The position numbers and the translations under genes are program-made. This document shows, one piece after another, positions 30,660 to 39,529 of a stretch of 64,000 nucleotides of DNA. Each line of letters begins with the position of its first letter. Position 1 is the first letter of the stretch. The notes below the pieces were generated by a model. The model saw only the letters and a list, made by a program, of their open reading frames with translations. It was not told the DNA's origin and did no database searches. The stretch is from Leucobacter edaphi (lineage in GTDB: Bacteria > Actinomycetota > Actinomycetes > Actinomycetales > Microbacteriaceae), in the NCBI RefSeq assembly GCF_016522535.1, contig NZ_JAEHOI010000011.1:248001-312000 (forward strand), given 5' to 3'.

Positions 30660-31966
30660 GCGCACTGTCCAAGTTCGGCCGCTGGCTGACGGGCCCCATT
30701 CCGATCTCGGTGGTGCTCGCGCTCCTGATCGGCGCCTGCTTCATGGTCATCGCGGGAACCGACCCGATCAGCGGCTACTCCGCGATGCTGAACGGCTCGT
30801 TCGGGACCGGAGTCGGCATCGCGAACACGATCGCCCGCGCGATCCCGATCATCGGGATCGGCATCGCGATCGCCGTCGCGTTCCGGGCCGGAATCATCAA
30901 CCTCGGCACCGAGGGGCAGGCGGGCCTCGGCGCGCTGTTCGGCGGGATGGTCGCGATCTACACGCCCGGGCCCGCGATCCTCGTCGTGCCGCTCGCCTTC
31001 GCCGTCGCGATCCTGACCGGTGCAGCGTGGGGACTCCTCGCGGCGCTGCTCCAGAACGCGCTCGGCGTGCCGACGCTCCTCTCGACGCTGCTGCTCAACT
31101 ACCCGGCGCGCTACTTCTCCTCGTGGCTCATCCGTTTCAAGCTGGATGAGCCGAGCTCGAGCCTGGTCGCGAGCCAGCAGATCGACCCCGCGAACCAGCT
31201 CTCGATGCTCGTGCCGCGCGACTCCGCCGCGGCCGAGTCCCTGCGGAACTCGCTCGGCGCGCTCAACCCGATCACGGCGGTGCTCACCGGCGTCAACTGG
31301 GGGCTCGTGATCGTCGTCATCGTGGTGCTCGGCGCGATCTTCGTGAACCGTCGCACCCGCTACGGCTTCGAGGCGGGCCTGAGCGGCCAGAACCCCGAGT
31401 TCGTCCGCTACGGCGGCGTGCAGCCCGGCCCGCTCGTGGTCCGGACGATGGCGCTCTCCGGCGGCCTCGCCGGCTTGTTCGGCCTGATCGTCACGATCGG
31501 CGCCCCGAACACGCGCCTCATCGAGGGCGCGTTCATCCAGACGAACTTCCCGTGGACGGCGCTGCTCGTGACCCTGCTCGCGCTCTATCGCCCGACGGGG
31601 ATCGCGATCGCGGGTCTCTTCTTCGCCGCCATCATGGTCGGCAGCGACTCGATGGGCCGCGAACTCGGGATGTCTCCCCAGATCGCATCGGTGATCCAGG
31701 CGCTCGTCATCATCCTGCTCGCGTTCCGGGTCGCACTCCCCCGGCTCAAGCGGAAGCGCTCGGACGGCGGCTCGTCCGGCGGCGGCGCTCCGGGCGGATC
31801 CCCGCCGGACGGCGAGGCGGACGCCGCCGAGGCGATCGCCGAGGCCGAGGCCCGCGCGGCCGCTCCGACGCTCGCCCCGGCCGCTCCGGGAGCGAGCGGT
31901 TCCGGAATCGTCACTGACGCACCCGACCGCGTGCTCGCGGCAGAGCAGACGGGGGCTACCCGATGA
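30656..31966 (+). CDS. Nucleoside ABC transporter permease 1
   Basis: A 436-residue inner-membrane subunit of the BPD_transp_2 family (NupP-like). About ten helices are followed by a 70-residue disordered Ala/Glu/Pro tail. Motifs include IIGIGIAIAVAFRAGIINLGTEGQ, where FxAGxxNxGxEGQ is the family signature, and TLLLNYPARY. The GTG at 30656 overlaps the ATPase stop, with GGGAGG upstream. It forms the membrane channel with the following gene, whose ATG overlaps this stop (ATGA). Confidence 0.92.
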   Translation: MSALSKFGRWLTGPIPISVVLALLIGACFMVIAGTDPISGYSAMLNGSFGTGVGIANTIARAIPIIGIGIAIAVAFRAGIINLGTEGQAGLGALFGGMVAIYTPGPAILVVPLAFAVAILTGAAWGLLAALLQNALGVPTLLSTLLLNYPARYFSSWLIRFKLDEPSSSLVASQQIDPANQLSMLVPRDSAAAESLRNSLGALNPITAVLTGVNWGLVIVVIVVLGAIFVNRRTRYGFEAGLSGQNPEFVRYGGVQPGPLVVRTMALSGGLAGLFGLIVTIGAPNTRLIEGAFIQTNFPWTALLVTLLALYRPTGIAIAGLFFAAIMVGSDSMGRELGMSPQIASVIQALVIILLAFRVALPRLKRKRSDGGSSGGGAPGGSPPDGEADAAEAIAEAEARAAAPTLAPAAPGASGSGIVTDAPDRVLAAEQTGATR

Positions 31967-32877
31967 ACTTCCTCGACGTCTTCAACGAGGACCTCGTCTC
32001 CTCCGTGCTCCGGGCGCTCATCCCGATCCTGCTCGCCGCGCTCGGCGGCATGCTCGCGCAGCGCGTCGGCATCTTCAACATCGGTCTCGAGGGAATGCTC
32101 CTGATCGGCGCGTTCTCCGGCGTCGCCGCCTCCTTCTTCGCGCACAGCTGGATCGTCGGCGTGCTCGTCGCGATGCTCGCGGGCGCGCTGTTCTCCCTCA
32201 TCCTCGGCTACGGCGCCGTGTATCGGAAGGGCGATCCGATCGTCCTCGCGATCGCGATGAACATCCTCGCGGTCGGAATGACGAGCTTCCTGCTCGTCGC
32301 GATCTTCGACGTGCAGGGCGTGTTCCAGAACCCGGGAATCATCGGCATCCCGGTCTGGCGGATCCCGGTGCTCGCCGATATCCCCTGGATCGGCGCGCTG
32401 TTCTCGCTCACGCCGCTCGGCTATCTCGCGCTCCTGCTCGTTCCCGTGCTCTGGATCGTGCTCTTCCGCACCCCGCTCGGGCTGCGCCTGCGCGGCGTCG
32501 GCGAGCGGCCGCTCGCCGCGGCGACGATGGGCGTCGACCCGCAGAAGTACCAGCTCGGCGCAGTGATCGCCTCCGGCGCGCTCGCTGGCCTCGGCGGCGC
32601 GCAGCTCGCGCTCGGCAATGTCGTTCAGTTCACGGAGAACATGTCGGCGGGCCGCGGCTGGATCGCGGTCGTCGCCGTGATGCTCGCGAGAGCGCATCCC
32701 GTCGGCGTGCTCGCGGCGGCGCTGCTGTTCGGTTTCGCTGACGCGATCGGCTTCCGCCTGCAGTCCTTCGGCCTGCCGCAGCAGCTCACCGATGCCGGGC
32801 CGTACGTGGTCACGCTCATTGTGCTGATCCTGATGAGCAAGCGCTTCCGCAGGACGAAGGAGGCTGCGGTCGCATGA
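31963..32877 (+). CDS. Nucleoside ABC transporter permease 2
   Basis: A 304-residue permease of the same family (NupQ-like). ALGGMLAQRVGIFNIGLEGMLLIGA carries the signature around residues 25-50, and GLRLRGVGERPLAAATMGVDPQKY is the coupling-loop region that contacts the ATPase. About eight or nine helices. It is joined to both neighbours by ATGA overlaps. With the lipoprotein, ATPase and first permease it completes an importer probably for nucleosides; other solutes of BMP proteins cannot be excluded. Confidence 0.92.
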   Translation: MNFLDVFNEDLVSSVLRALIPILLAALGGMLAQRVGIFNIGLEGMLLIGAFSGVAASFFAHSWIVGVLVAMLAGALFSLILGYGAVYRKGDPIVLAIAMNILAVGMTSFLLVAIFDVQGVFQNPGIIGIPVWRIPVLADIPWIGALFSLTPLGYLALLLVPVLWIVLFRTPLGLRLRGVGERPLAAATMGVDPQKYQLGAVIASGALAGLGGAQLALGNVVQFTENMSAGRGWIAVVAVMLARAHPVGVLAAALLFGFADAIGFRLQSFGLPQQLTDAGPYVVTLIVLILMSKRFRRTKEAAVA

Positions 32878-33356
32878 TCGACCCGTCCGGGCTGCCCGAG
32901 GAGGCGGCAGCGTGGGTGGAGCGTCTCGGGCTCGAGCCGCTCGAGCACGAGGGCGGACTGTTCCGGCAGATGCACCTCGACGCGCACTCGAGCGCGATCA
33001 CCTACTTGCTCGCGGATCCCGATTTCTCCGCGTTGCACGCCCTCGCCTCGGTCGAGGTGTATCACTGGTACGCCGGCGCCCCGCTGTCGATTCTCCTGCT
33101 GCATCCGGACGGCCGGTCTGAGGAGCTCCTTCTCGGGCCGGATCATCGCGCGGGTCAGCTCCCGCAGGCCGTCGTGCCTGCCGGGGTGATGCAGGGGTCC
33201 TCGTCGCTGGGCGCCTGGTCCCTCGTCGGAACCACCATGTCGCCGCCCTTCGACTGGGACGGCTTCGAGCTTGGAGACCGAGAATCGCTGATCGCACGGT
33301 ACCCTGAGGCGTCTGACCGGATCAGCGCCCTCACCCGCCCACTCCATACGCCCTAG
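32874..33356 (+). CDS. DUF985 cupin-superfamily protein
   Basis: A 160-residue single-domain cupin of the DUF985 (YML079w-like) family. EHEGGLFRQMH, ITYLLADPDFSALHALASVEVYHWYAGAP and the closing MSPPFDWDGFELGDRESLIARYPE are the conserved blocks; the usual metal-side HW is VYHWY. Reaction unknown; family members bind small sugar- or nucleotide-like ligands. Its ATG overlaps the stop of permease 2 (ATGA), so it is the last gene of the mtnA-ABC operon. That placement suggests a role on the imported compound. Confidence 0.85.
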   Translation: MIDPSGLPEEAAAWVERLGLEPLEHEGGLFRQMHLDAHSSAITYLLADPDFSALHALASVEVYHWYAGAPLSILLLHPDGRSEELLLGPDHRAGQLPQAVVPAGVMQGSSSLGAWSLVGTTMSPPFDWDGFELGDRESLIARYPEASDRISALTRPLHTP

Positions 33357-33408
33357 ACGCTTCTGGCGATTACCTCGAATTTCGCGCCTATCAGGCTCGC
33401 TTCCGGTG

Positions 33409-33414
33409 TAGTGT
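33409..33414 (+). promoter_or_regulatory. -10 box of the tetR gene (leaderless)
   Basis: TAGTGT ends 6 nt before the ATG at 33421, with no ribosome site. Confidence 0.5.
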
Positions 33415-33420
33415 CGTGTC

Positions 33421-34089
33421 ATGACTGACGCCAGGATCGTACGCACCCGCGCCGCACTGCACGGGGCGGTTCTCGAGCTCGCCGCTCAGAAACCGATCAC
33501 CGAAATCTCCGTTTCCGAGCTCGCGCAGCTCGCCGGAATCAACCGTGTCACCTTCTACAAGCACTTCGCCGCTCCCGCCGACGTGCTCAGCTCGGCGCTG
33601 AGCCGCGAACTGGATCCGGCACTCGACAACTTCATCGCCCGCACGGAGCGCCACGAGGACGATCCGGTGCTGCTCTTCCTCTCGGGCGTCGACATGATCC
33701 TGGATCACGTCGAGCGCCGCCGCGCCGTCTACGAGATTTCCATCTCTTCGCAGCACGACGGCACGATCTCGAACCTGCTCGCGGACCACTTCACCGTCAC
33801 GCTGACCCGCTTCCTCGAGAACCGCATGAAGAGCGCTCCCCCGACCCCGGAGATCGAGCTCCCGATGGCGGCCCGCTACTTCGCGCACGGCCTCTGCGGC
33901 GCGGTTCGCGCGTGGGTGACGAGCAACTGCGAGAGCCGCGAGTCGTTCCTCCGCTCGCTGCTCGCGCTCGTACCCGACTGGTGGTTCCCGGAGCACGAGA
34001 ATCGCGATCTCTCGACCGCCGATCTCCTGGACCTCGAGCTGCCCCTGCTCGACGGGCCGCTCGCGGAGATCCCGCGAGCGGGGCGCTAG
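33421..34089 (+). CDS. TetR/AcrR family regulator
   Basis: A 222-residue repressor-type protein. The N-terminal helix-turn-helix occupies residues 26-50 (ITEISVSELAQLAGINRVTFYKHF). The ligand-binding half has a C-terminal TetR_C-like domain. Targets are unknown. The neighbouring CPBP gene is convergent with a CTAG overlap, and the ABC operon lies upstream on the same strand, so control of either its own promoter or the operon is possible but unproven. The gene seems leaderless, starting 6 nt after TAGTGT. Confidence 0.88.
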   Translation: MTDARIVRTRAALHGAVLELAAQKPITEISVSELAQLAGINRVTFYKHFAAPADVLSSALSRELDPALDNFIARTERHEDDPVLLFLSGVDMILDHVERRRAVYEISISSQHDGTISNLLADHFTVTLTRFLENRMKSAPPTPEIELPMAARYFAHGLCGAVRAWVTSNCESRESFLRSLLALVPDWWFPEHENRDLSTADLLDLELPLLDGPLAEIPRAGR

Positions 34090-35261
34090 GGCCGCCCCGC
34101 TCCCTCGTCGACGCCGGGGGTCGGTGCTCCGTCGCCGACCTGCGTCGCCGCCTTCACCCCTGCCGCAGCCTGCCGTGCGAGCTGCATGCTCCGCGGCGTC
34201 GCGAGGTCCGGCTGCCGTTTCGGTGAGAACTGCCCGAACGCGACGAGCACGGCGACGACGATCGCGATCGCGATCCATCCCGCCGCCCCCAGCGGGGTCG
34301 CGAGGGCAGCTTGAGGCGCTGGCTCGGCGGCCGCGAAGAGCAGCACGAGGCTCGCGCACGCATTGAGCGACCCGTGGGCGATCACGGCGGGCCACACCGA
34401 CCCCGATCGGAGTCGCAGCCAGCCGAGCAGGACGCCCCAGAACACGCAGGCGATCGTCATGAGCGCCACGCCGCGCCAGTCGGTGAGACCGAAGTTGTAC
34501 CCGAGCAGGATCAGGGGCGAGTGCCACAGACCCCAGATCGCTCCCGAGATCACGAGCGCCGGCCAGGTGCCGAGCGGGCGCAGCACCGGAACGAGCCACC
34601 CTCGCCAGCCGAACTCTTCGCCGAATGCTGTCCCGCTGTTGACCACCGCGCCGAGCGGGAGCATCAGCAATTGCACCGCGATCAGGAGGCCGAACGGCGG
34701 CATACTCGCCATCGCCGACTCCGGCAGGGTCGCGGCGAGCATGGCGCGCAGGCCCGAGAACTCAACGAGGTCAAGTTTCACCCACCCGAACAGCACCGCG
34801 ATCGCGATCGCGAGCACCGCAATCGCGATGGGGGCGAAGAGCCCGATCACGATGAGCCAGACCGTCCGCTTCGCGGGCCGGAGCGGCCAGATTCCAAGGA
34901 ACCGGAGCCGATCCCCCTTGGGCGGGGTTCTGAACAGGAACACCACGACGAGCATCGCGATCGTCGGCGTGAACATCATCACCGATCCGAAGACCGGGAG
35001 CGCGATCGGGAAGCTCGGGCTCGTGGGACCCATGATCCAGAGCGGGCTCGCGGCGAGCCACGCAAGCCCGAACGACACCGCGACGAAGACGATCACGGCG
35101 AGCCAGGGGACGCGATCGAGCTTCGGGCTGGGAACGTGGACGGGCGTGAACTCGGACAGGTGCTGGGCCGGTGCCGGGTGCTGGGCTGCTGCCTCTGCCT
35201 GGGGCTCAGCCCTTTCCTCTTCGTTCTGGCTCGTATCCCGCATCGGCACTGCCTCGTCCAC
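34086..35261 (-). CDS. CPBP-family intramembrane protease
   Basis: A 391-residue membrane protein of the Rce1/CAAX-protease-like family (CPBP). After a Pro/Glu/Ala-rich cytoplasmic N-terminus of about 55 residues come about eight helices. The catalytic motif EEFGWRGWLVP (EExxxR), the following IWGLWHSPLIL (His) and VIAHGSLNA (His) are all present. In bacteria such proteins process peptides or act in bacteriocin immunity. GGAGGA lies 6 nt before the GTG at 35261, deciding the start; an upstream ATG at 35330 lacks support. Convergent with tetR. Confidence 0.87.
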   Translation of the reverse strand: MDEAVPMRDTSQNEEERAEPQAEAAAQHPAPAQHLSEFTPVHVPSPKLDRVPWLAVIVFVAVSFGLAWLAASPLWIMGPTSPSFPIALPVFGSVMMFTPTIAMLVVVFLFRTPPKGDRLRFLGIWPLRPAKRTVWLIVIGLFAPIAIAVLAIAIAVLFGWVKLDLVEFSGLRAMLAATLPESAMASMPPFGLLIAVQLLMLPLGAVVNSGTAFGEEFGWRGWLVPVLRPLGTWPALVISGAIWGLWHSPLILLGYNFGLTDWRGVALMTIACVFWGVLLGWLRLRSGSVWPAVIAHGSLNACASLVLLFAAAEPAPQAALATPLGAAGWIAIAIVVAVLVAFGQFSPKRQPDLATPRSMQLARQAAAGVKAATQVGDGAPTPGVDEGAGRP

Positions 35262-35299
35262 GATTCCTCCGTGTTTCCTCGGTTCCCCCGGCGTTCCCA

Positions 35300-35320
35300 T
35301 TCTGCCGGTTCGCGGCAGAA
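35300..35320. repeat. 8-bp perfect hairpin upstream of the CPBP gene
   Basis: TTCTGCCG (35300-35307) and CGGCAGAA (35313-35320) pair around GTTCG. It could be an operator or a second terminator arm for the acyl-CoA dehydrogenase transcript. Confidence 0.45.
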
Positions 35321-35331
35321 AAGAAAGCACA

Positions 35332-35380
35332 GGGCCCCCGAGCGGCCGATCGCCGGGGCGAACGACCCGCTCAGGGGCCC
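35332..35380 (-). terminator. Terminator after the gcdH operon
   Basis: GGGCCCC (35332-35338) pairs with GGGGCCC (35374-35380), and GAGCGG (35340-35345) with CCGCTC (35367-35372), with one mismatch between. On the minus strand the stem is followed by a T-rich stretch (TTTCTTTTC), as expected of an intrinsic terminator. Confidence 0.75.
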
Positions 35381-35426
35381 ATTATGGATGCGATCCGGGC
35401 AGAAGGCCTCGAACGCAGCGGGGAGG

Positions 35427-36590
35427 CTAGAACGCGGCGATGCCGGTCAGCTCGCGACCGATCACGAGCTGGTGCACCTCGTCGGTGCCCTCGTAGGTGC
35501 GCACCGACTCGAGGTTCGCCATGTGGCGCATGACCGGGAAGTCGGAGGTGATGCCGTCGCCGCCGAGGATCGCGCGGGCGGTGCCAGCGATCTTGATGGC
35601 CTCGCGCACGTTGTTGAGCTTGCCCACCGAGATCTGGCCGTAGGACAGGTTGCCAGCGTCCTTCAGGCGGCCGAGGTGCAGCGCGAGGAGAAGGCCCTTC
35701 TCGTACTCGAGGAACATGTCGGCGAGCTTCGCCTGGATGATCTGCTTCCCGCCGATCGGCGCACCGAAGACCTCGCGCGAGGTGGAGCGCTCGACCGCGA
35801 CCTCGAGGCAGGAGCGCGCAGCGCCCATGACGCCCCAGGCGATGCCGTAGCGGGCCTCGTTGAGGCACTTGAACGGGGCGGACAGGCCGCGCGCATCGGG
35901 GAGGATCGCGTCGGCGGGGAGACGGAGGTCGGTGAGCTCGATCTCGGTCTGGAGCGAGGCGCGCATCGACAGCTTATTCTCGATCGCGGTGGCCTTGAAG
36001 CCCGGGGTGTCGGTCGGCACGACGAAGCCGCGCACCACGCCCTCCTCGTCCTTCGCCCAGATCACGCCAACCGCGGCGATCGTGCCGAGGCCGATCCAGC
36101 GCTTCTTGCCGTTGAGCACCCACTCGTCGCCCTCGCGGCGAGCCGTCGTGAGCATCGTGTTGGGGTCGGAGCCGCCCTGCGGCTCGGTGAGGCCGAAGAA
36201 TCCGACGGCCTCGCCGCGGCCCATCGGGGGCAGCCAGCGCTGCTTCTGCTCCTCGGAACCGAACTTGTAGATCGCTCCCATCGCGAGCGAGCCCTGCACG
36301 GAGAGGGCGGTGCGGAAGCCGGAGTCAACGGCCTCGAATTCCATCGCGACCAGGCCATACGCGACCGAGGAGGCGCCCTTCAGCCCGTAACCGTTCATGT
36401 ACATGCCGAAGGCGCCGAACTCGCCGACCTCGGGGAGGAGTTCAACGGGGAGGCGACGATCCTCGAAGGCCTGATCGATGATCGGGCGGATCTTGGTCTG
36501 CGCGAACTCGCGCGCCTTGAGCTGCCACTCGCGCTCTTCCTCGGTAACGAAGTCGGCGACGTCGAACAGCTTGTCGATGCTGGTAGTCAT
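35427..36590 (-). CDS. gcdH: Glutaryl-CoA dehydrogenase
   Basis: A 387-residue flavin enzyme that oxidises and decarboxylates glutaryl-CoA to crotonyl-CoA. Beyond general acyl-CoA dehydrogenase features it matches glutaryl-CoA dehydrogenase closely: VDSGFRTALSVQGS with Arg93 for the carboxylate end, FGLTEPQGGSDPNTM, CLNEARYGIAWGVMGA, and TYEGTDEVHQLVIGR with catalytic Glu367. AAGGAG precedes the ATG at 36590. The CoA-transferase gene lies 83 nt upstream on the same strand, so activation of glutarate and oxidation of its CoA ester appear to be coupled. Confidence 0.9.
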   Translation of the reverse strand: MTTSIDKLFDVADFVTEEEREWQLKAREFAQTKIRPIIDQAFEDRRLPVELLPEVGEFGAFGMYMNGYGLKGASSVAYGLVAMEFEAVDSGFRTALSVQGSLAMGAIYKFGSEEQKQRWLPPMGRGEAVGFFGLTEPQGGSDPNTMLTTARREGDEWVLNGKKRWIGLGTIAAVGVIWAKDEEGVVRGFVVPTDTPGFKATAIENKLSMRASLQTEIELTDLRLPADAILPDARGLSAPFKCLNEARYGIAWGVMGAARSCLEVAVERSTSREVFGAPIGGKQIIQAKLADMFLEYEKGLLLALHLGRLKDAGNLSYGQISVGKLNNVREAIKIAGTARAILGGDGITSDFPVMRHMANLESVRTYEGTDEVHQLVIGRELTGIAAF

Positions 36591-36673
36591 GATGCTCCTT
36601 GTTCGGATCGGGTGATTCTGCTGCTGCGGTTGCGGGATCACGGTGCCGATCCCGCTGGATGGTGCACCCGCGC

Positions 36674-37870
36674 TCAGCGCGGAAGCCAGGCGGCGTCCTG
36701 GTGCTCGCCCACGCCGGGCGGCGGGGCGGAGTAGGTGGCCGGGGTCTCGGAAAGCTCAATGGGCGTTGCGACGGAACGGAGCGTGTGCTCCGCGCCGTCT
36801 TCGCCCGTGGCGCGGGTCTCCGCGACGATCCCGAGGCCGAGGGACTCTGCGAGCTCGAAGGCCTGGCCGATCGTGTTGACGCGACCGGCGGGGATGTTCG
36901 CCGCGGTGAACGCCTCGATCCAGTCCGCGGCGTTGCGCGCCGTGAGCGCGGCATCGAGGGCGACCCGGAGCTCGGCGCGGTGAGCGACGCGCTGCGGGTT
37001 CGTGGCGAAGCGCTCGTCGGCCGCGAGCTCGGGGATGCCGAGCACCTCGCAGAGGCGGGCGAACTGGCCGTCGGTGCCGACGGCGAGCGCGAGTGGCTGA
37101 TCAGCGGCGTGGAACGTCTCGTAGGGGGCGATCGACGGGTGGGCATTCCCCATACGGCCGGGGGAATTCCCGGTTTCCAGCGTGGAGGAGGCCTGGTTGG
37201 CGAGCGCGGAGAGGAGCGAGCCGAGCAGCGTCACCTTCACGTGCTGGCCGCGGCCGGCGGTCGGCGATTCGGCCGTGTCGCGGGCCCGCAGGGCCGCCTG
37301 GATCCCGATCACGGAGTTGAGACCCGTGAGGATGTCGACGAGCGCGACGCCCACCTTCGTGGGCTGGCCGCCCTCGGCATCGGACTGGCCGGTGATGCTC
37401 ATGAGGCCACCGACGGCCTGCACGAGGAGGTCGTAACCGGGGAGGTCGCGTCCGCCGGTGTCTCCGAAGCCGGAGATCGAGCAGTACACGACGCCGGGGT
37501 TGGCCTCCGCGACGGCAGCGTAGCCGAGGCCGAACTTGTCCATGGTGCCCGGCTTGAAGTTCTCGATGACGACGTCGGCGGTTGCGGCGAGTTCGCGCGC
37601 CCTCGCGAGGCCCTCAGGGTCGCGCAGGTCGCACACGACGGAGCGCTTACCGCGATTGACTCCCGCGAAGTAGGTGCTCTGTCCCACGGCGTTGACGGGC
37701 GGGCTCCACTGCCGGGTGCCGTCTCCCTCGGGGCTCTCGATCTTGATCACGTCGGCGCCGAGGTCGGCGAGGATCATCGTGGCGTGCGGGCCGGCGAGCA
37801 CGCGGGAGAAGTCGGCGACCCGAATACCCGAGAGCGCCCCTGCCGCTTGCGTTCCAGTCTCTTCGCTCAC
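36674..37870 (-). CDS. CaiB/BaiF family CoA-transferase (probable glutarate CoA-transferase)
   Basis: A 398-residue class III CoA-transferase. GIRVADFSRVLAGPHATMILADLGADVIKIE is the N-terminal CoA-binding region, and FKPGTMDKFGLGYAAVAEANPGVVYCSISGFG contains the catalytic aspartate region seen as Asp in the family (here GYDLLVQAVGGLM, residues 143-155). PAGRVNTIGQAFE is the late conserved block. Paired with gcdH, it most likely moves CoA from succinyl-CoA to glutarate; specificity is inferred from context. GTG start with GAGGAG upstream. Divergent from a PucR-type regulator, the likely controller. Confidence 0.85.
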   Translation of the reverse strand: MSEETGTQAAGALSGIRVADFSRVLAGPHATMILADLGADVIKIESPEGDGTRQWSPPVNAVGQSTYFAGVNRGKRSVVCDLRDPEGLARARELAATADVVIENFKPGTMDKFGLGYAAVAEANPGVVYCSISGFGDTGGRDLPGYDLLVQAVGGLMSITGQSDAEGGQPTKVGVALVDILTGLNSVIGIQAALRARDTAESPTAGRGQHVKVTLLGSLLSALANQASSTLETGNSPGRMGNAHPSIAPYETFHAADQPLALAVGTDGQFARLCEVLGIPELAADERFATNPQRVAHRAELRVALDAALTARNAADWIEAFTAANIPAGRVNTIGQAFELAESLGLGIVAETRATGEDGAEHTLRSVATPIELSETPATYSAPPPGVGEHQDAAWLPR

Positions 37871-38017
37871 CGTGCTCCTCGTCTTCGATGCCTGATCAGA
37901 GCTGATCCGGCCTCGCGGATCGCGCCCTGTAGTACGGCCAGTCTAGGCGCTGCTCCATCGAGGCTCGAAGAAACATGTGCCCACCATTGACGTGCCGCAC
38001 TGTGCAAGAATGACCCC

Positions 38018-39502
38018 ATGGCACGCCTTTCCCAGTTGCTCGCACTCCCCGATCTCGGGCTCCGTCTCGTCCAGGCGGGCGCTGGCGATCCCGAGATCTC
38101 GTGGGTGTCCACGACCGAGCTCATCGATCTCAGCGAGCACCTCGAGGGCGGCGAGCTCATCATGACGACCGGCCTCGCGCTCGGTGCGGAGGATCCGCGC
38201 TGGCGCGACTTCGTGGCGAGCCTCAGCAGGGCCCGCGTGGCTGCGATCGGGTTCGGGATCGGGGTCAATCACGACCGCATCCCCCAGCCCCTGATCCACG
38301 CCGCGAGCACCTACCGGGTCGCCCTGTTCGAGATCCCCCTCCCCACCCCGTTCGTGGCCGTGAGCAAGGCCGTCGCCGAGCTGCTCCGCACCGACGAGTT
38401 GCGGGCCGCCCGCGGAGCGCTCCAGGCCCAGCAGCGCCTCCTCTCCGGGGCGTATGACGCGCAATCGCCCGCCGAGGTGCTCGCGAGCGTCTCCCAGGCG
38501 ACGGGGCGCCACCTCGCCCTGCTCGGATCGGACGGCGCGTTGCTCGCCTCGACCGGCGGCTTCGCGGCCGCGCGCGCCACCGAGGACATCGAGTACATCG
38601 CGCTCGACCAGGAGGGCGCCATGCGCCTCGCCGTCGCGGGAACCGCGCCCCTCTCCCCCGAGGGCCGCTCCGTCATTGCGGCCGGATCAATCGTGCTCGG
38701 ACTCGGCCTCAGGGGCGCCCGCGCCGACGAGACGCGCGAGCGGGAACGCTGGGAGCGCTTCACAGGCGGGGTGCTCGCCGGCACGATCGCGCCCGACGCG
38801 GTGATCGTCCTCTCGCCCAGGATCCGCCTCCCCGAGCGGATCAGGGCCATCGCCGTGCAGGGCACGGCCGAGGACGTCGCGGCGTGGCGGCGCCGCCCCC
38901 GCACCGGACTCGAGCGCTTCGTGTCCTCGGCGCAGGAGCAACCGGCGACTCCCGGCCTCGCCCTCGCCTGGCAGCTCGCCGACGACACCACGGCCGCGGT
39001 CCAGCGCGCCCTCGATGTCGCGGCGGAGCACAACCTCGACGCCGTCGTCGGGCGTCCGGCGGACGCCGATCGCGCGCTCACGAGCCGCCGCTCAGCGTCC
39101 GCTCGGCTGTCCGCGCTCTCCACGACCGCGCCCCTCTACGAGGCTCCCCGGGTGCCGCAGGTCGTCCGCGCCGATCGCGACACCCCGATCCTCGAGGCCC
39201 TCCTCGACCTCGGCGACGGCGCAGCAACGAACGCTGGCGAGGTCCTCGGGCCGCTCTCGCTCGGCTCCGCGCTCGATCCCGAGGACCGGGATCAGCTGCG
39301 CGCCACGCTCCGTGCGGTGTTCCTGGCGGACGGCCAGCGCGGGCCGGCGGCCGCGACGCTCGGCATCCATCGCAACACGCTGCGCGATCGGATCGCGCGG
39401 ATCGAGCGGCTCACCGGCCGCTCTTTCGCGAACGCCGACGATCGTGCCGAGCTGTGGCTCGCATACCGGCTCGAGGAATCGAGCGGCGCTGGCCGGCGCT
39501 GA
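38018..39502 (+). CDS. PucR family transcriptional regulator
   Basis: A 494-residue regulator. The N-terminal PucR sensor domain covers residues 1-125 (VSTTELIDLSEHLEGGELIMTTGLAL is diagnostic). A middle GGDEF-like region is degenerate. The C-terminal PucR-type helix-turn-helix is GPAAATLGIHRNTLRDRIARIERLTG (about residues 448-473). It is divergent from the CoA-transferase/gcdH genes with 147 nt between starts, the usual position for a pathway-specific activator. AAGAAT ends 6 nt before the ATG, so the mRNA may be leaderless. Its ligand would be glutarate or a derivative if the assignment of its neighbours is right. Confidence 0.88.
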   Translation: MARLSQLLALPDLGLRLVQAGAGDPEISWVSTTELIDLSEHLEGGELIMTTGLALGAEDPRWRDFVASLSRARVAAIGFGIGVNHDRIPQPLIHAASTYRVALFEIPLPTPFVAVSKAVAELLRTDELRAARGALQAQQRLLSGAYDAQSPAEVLASVSQATGRHLALLGSDGALLASTGGFAAARATEDIEYIALDQEGAMRLAVAGTAPLSPEGRSVIAAGSIVLGLGLRGARADETRERERWERFTGGVLAGTIAPDAVIVLSPRIRLPERIRAIAVQGTAEDVAAWRRRPRTGLERFVSSAQEQPATPGLALAWQLADDTTAAVQRALDVAAEHNLDAVVGRPADADRALTSRRSASARLSALSTTAPLYEAPRVPQVVRADRDTPILEALLDLGDGAATNAGEVLGPLSLGSALDPEDRDQLRATLRAVFLADGQRGPAAATLGIHRNTLRDRIARIERLTGRSFANADDRAELWLAYRLEESSGAGRR

Positions 39503-39529
39503 ACGCCGCGAGAACCGCTGCGCCCTGCA

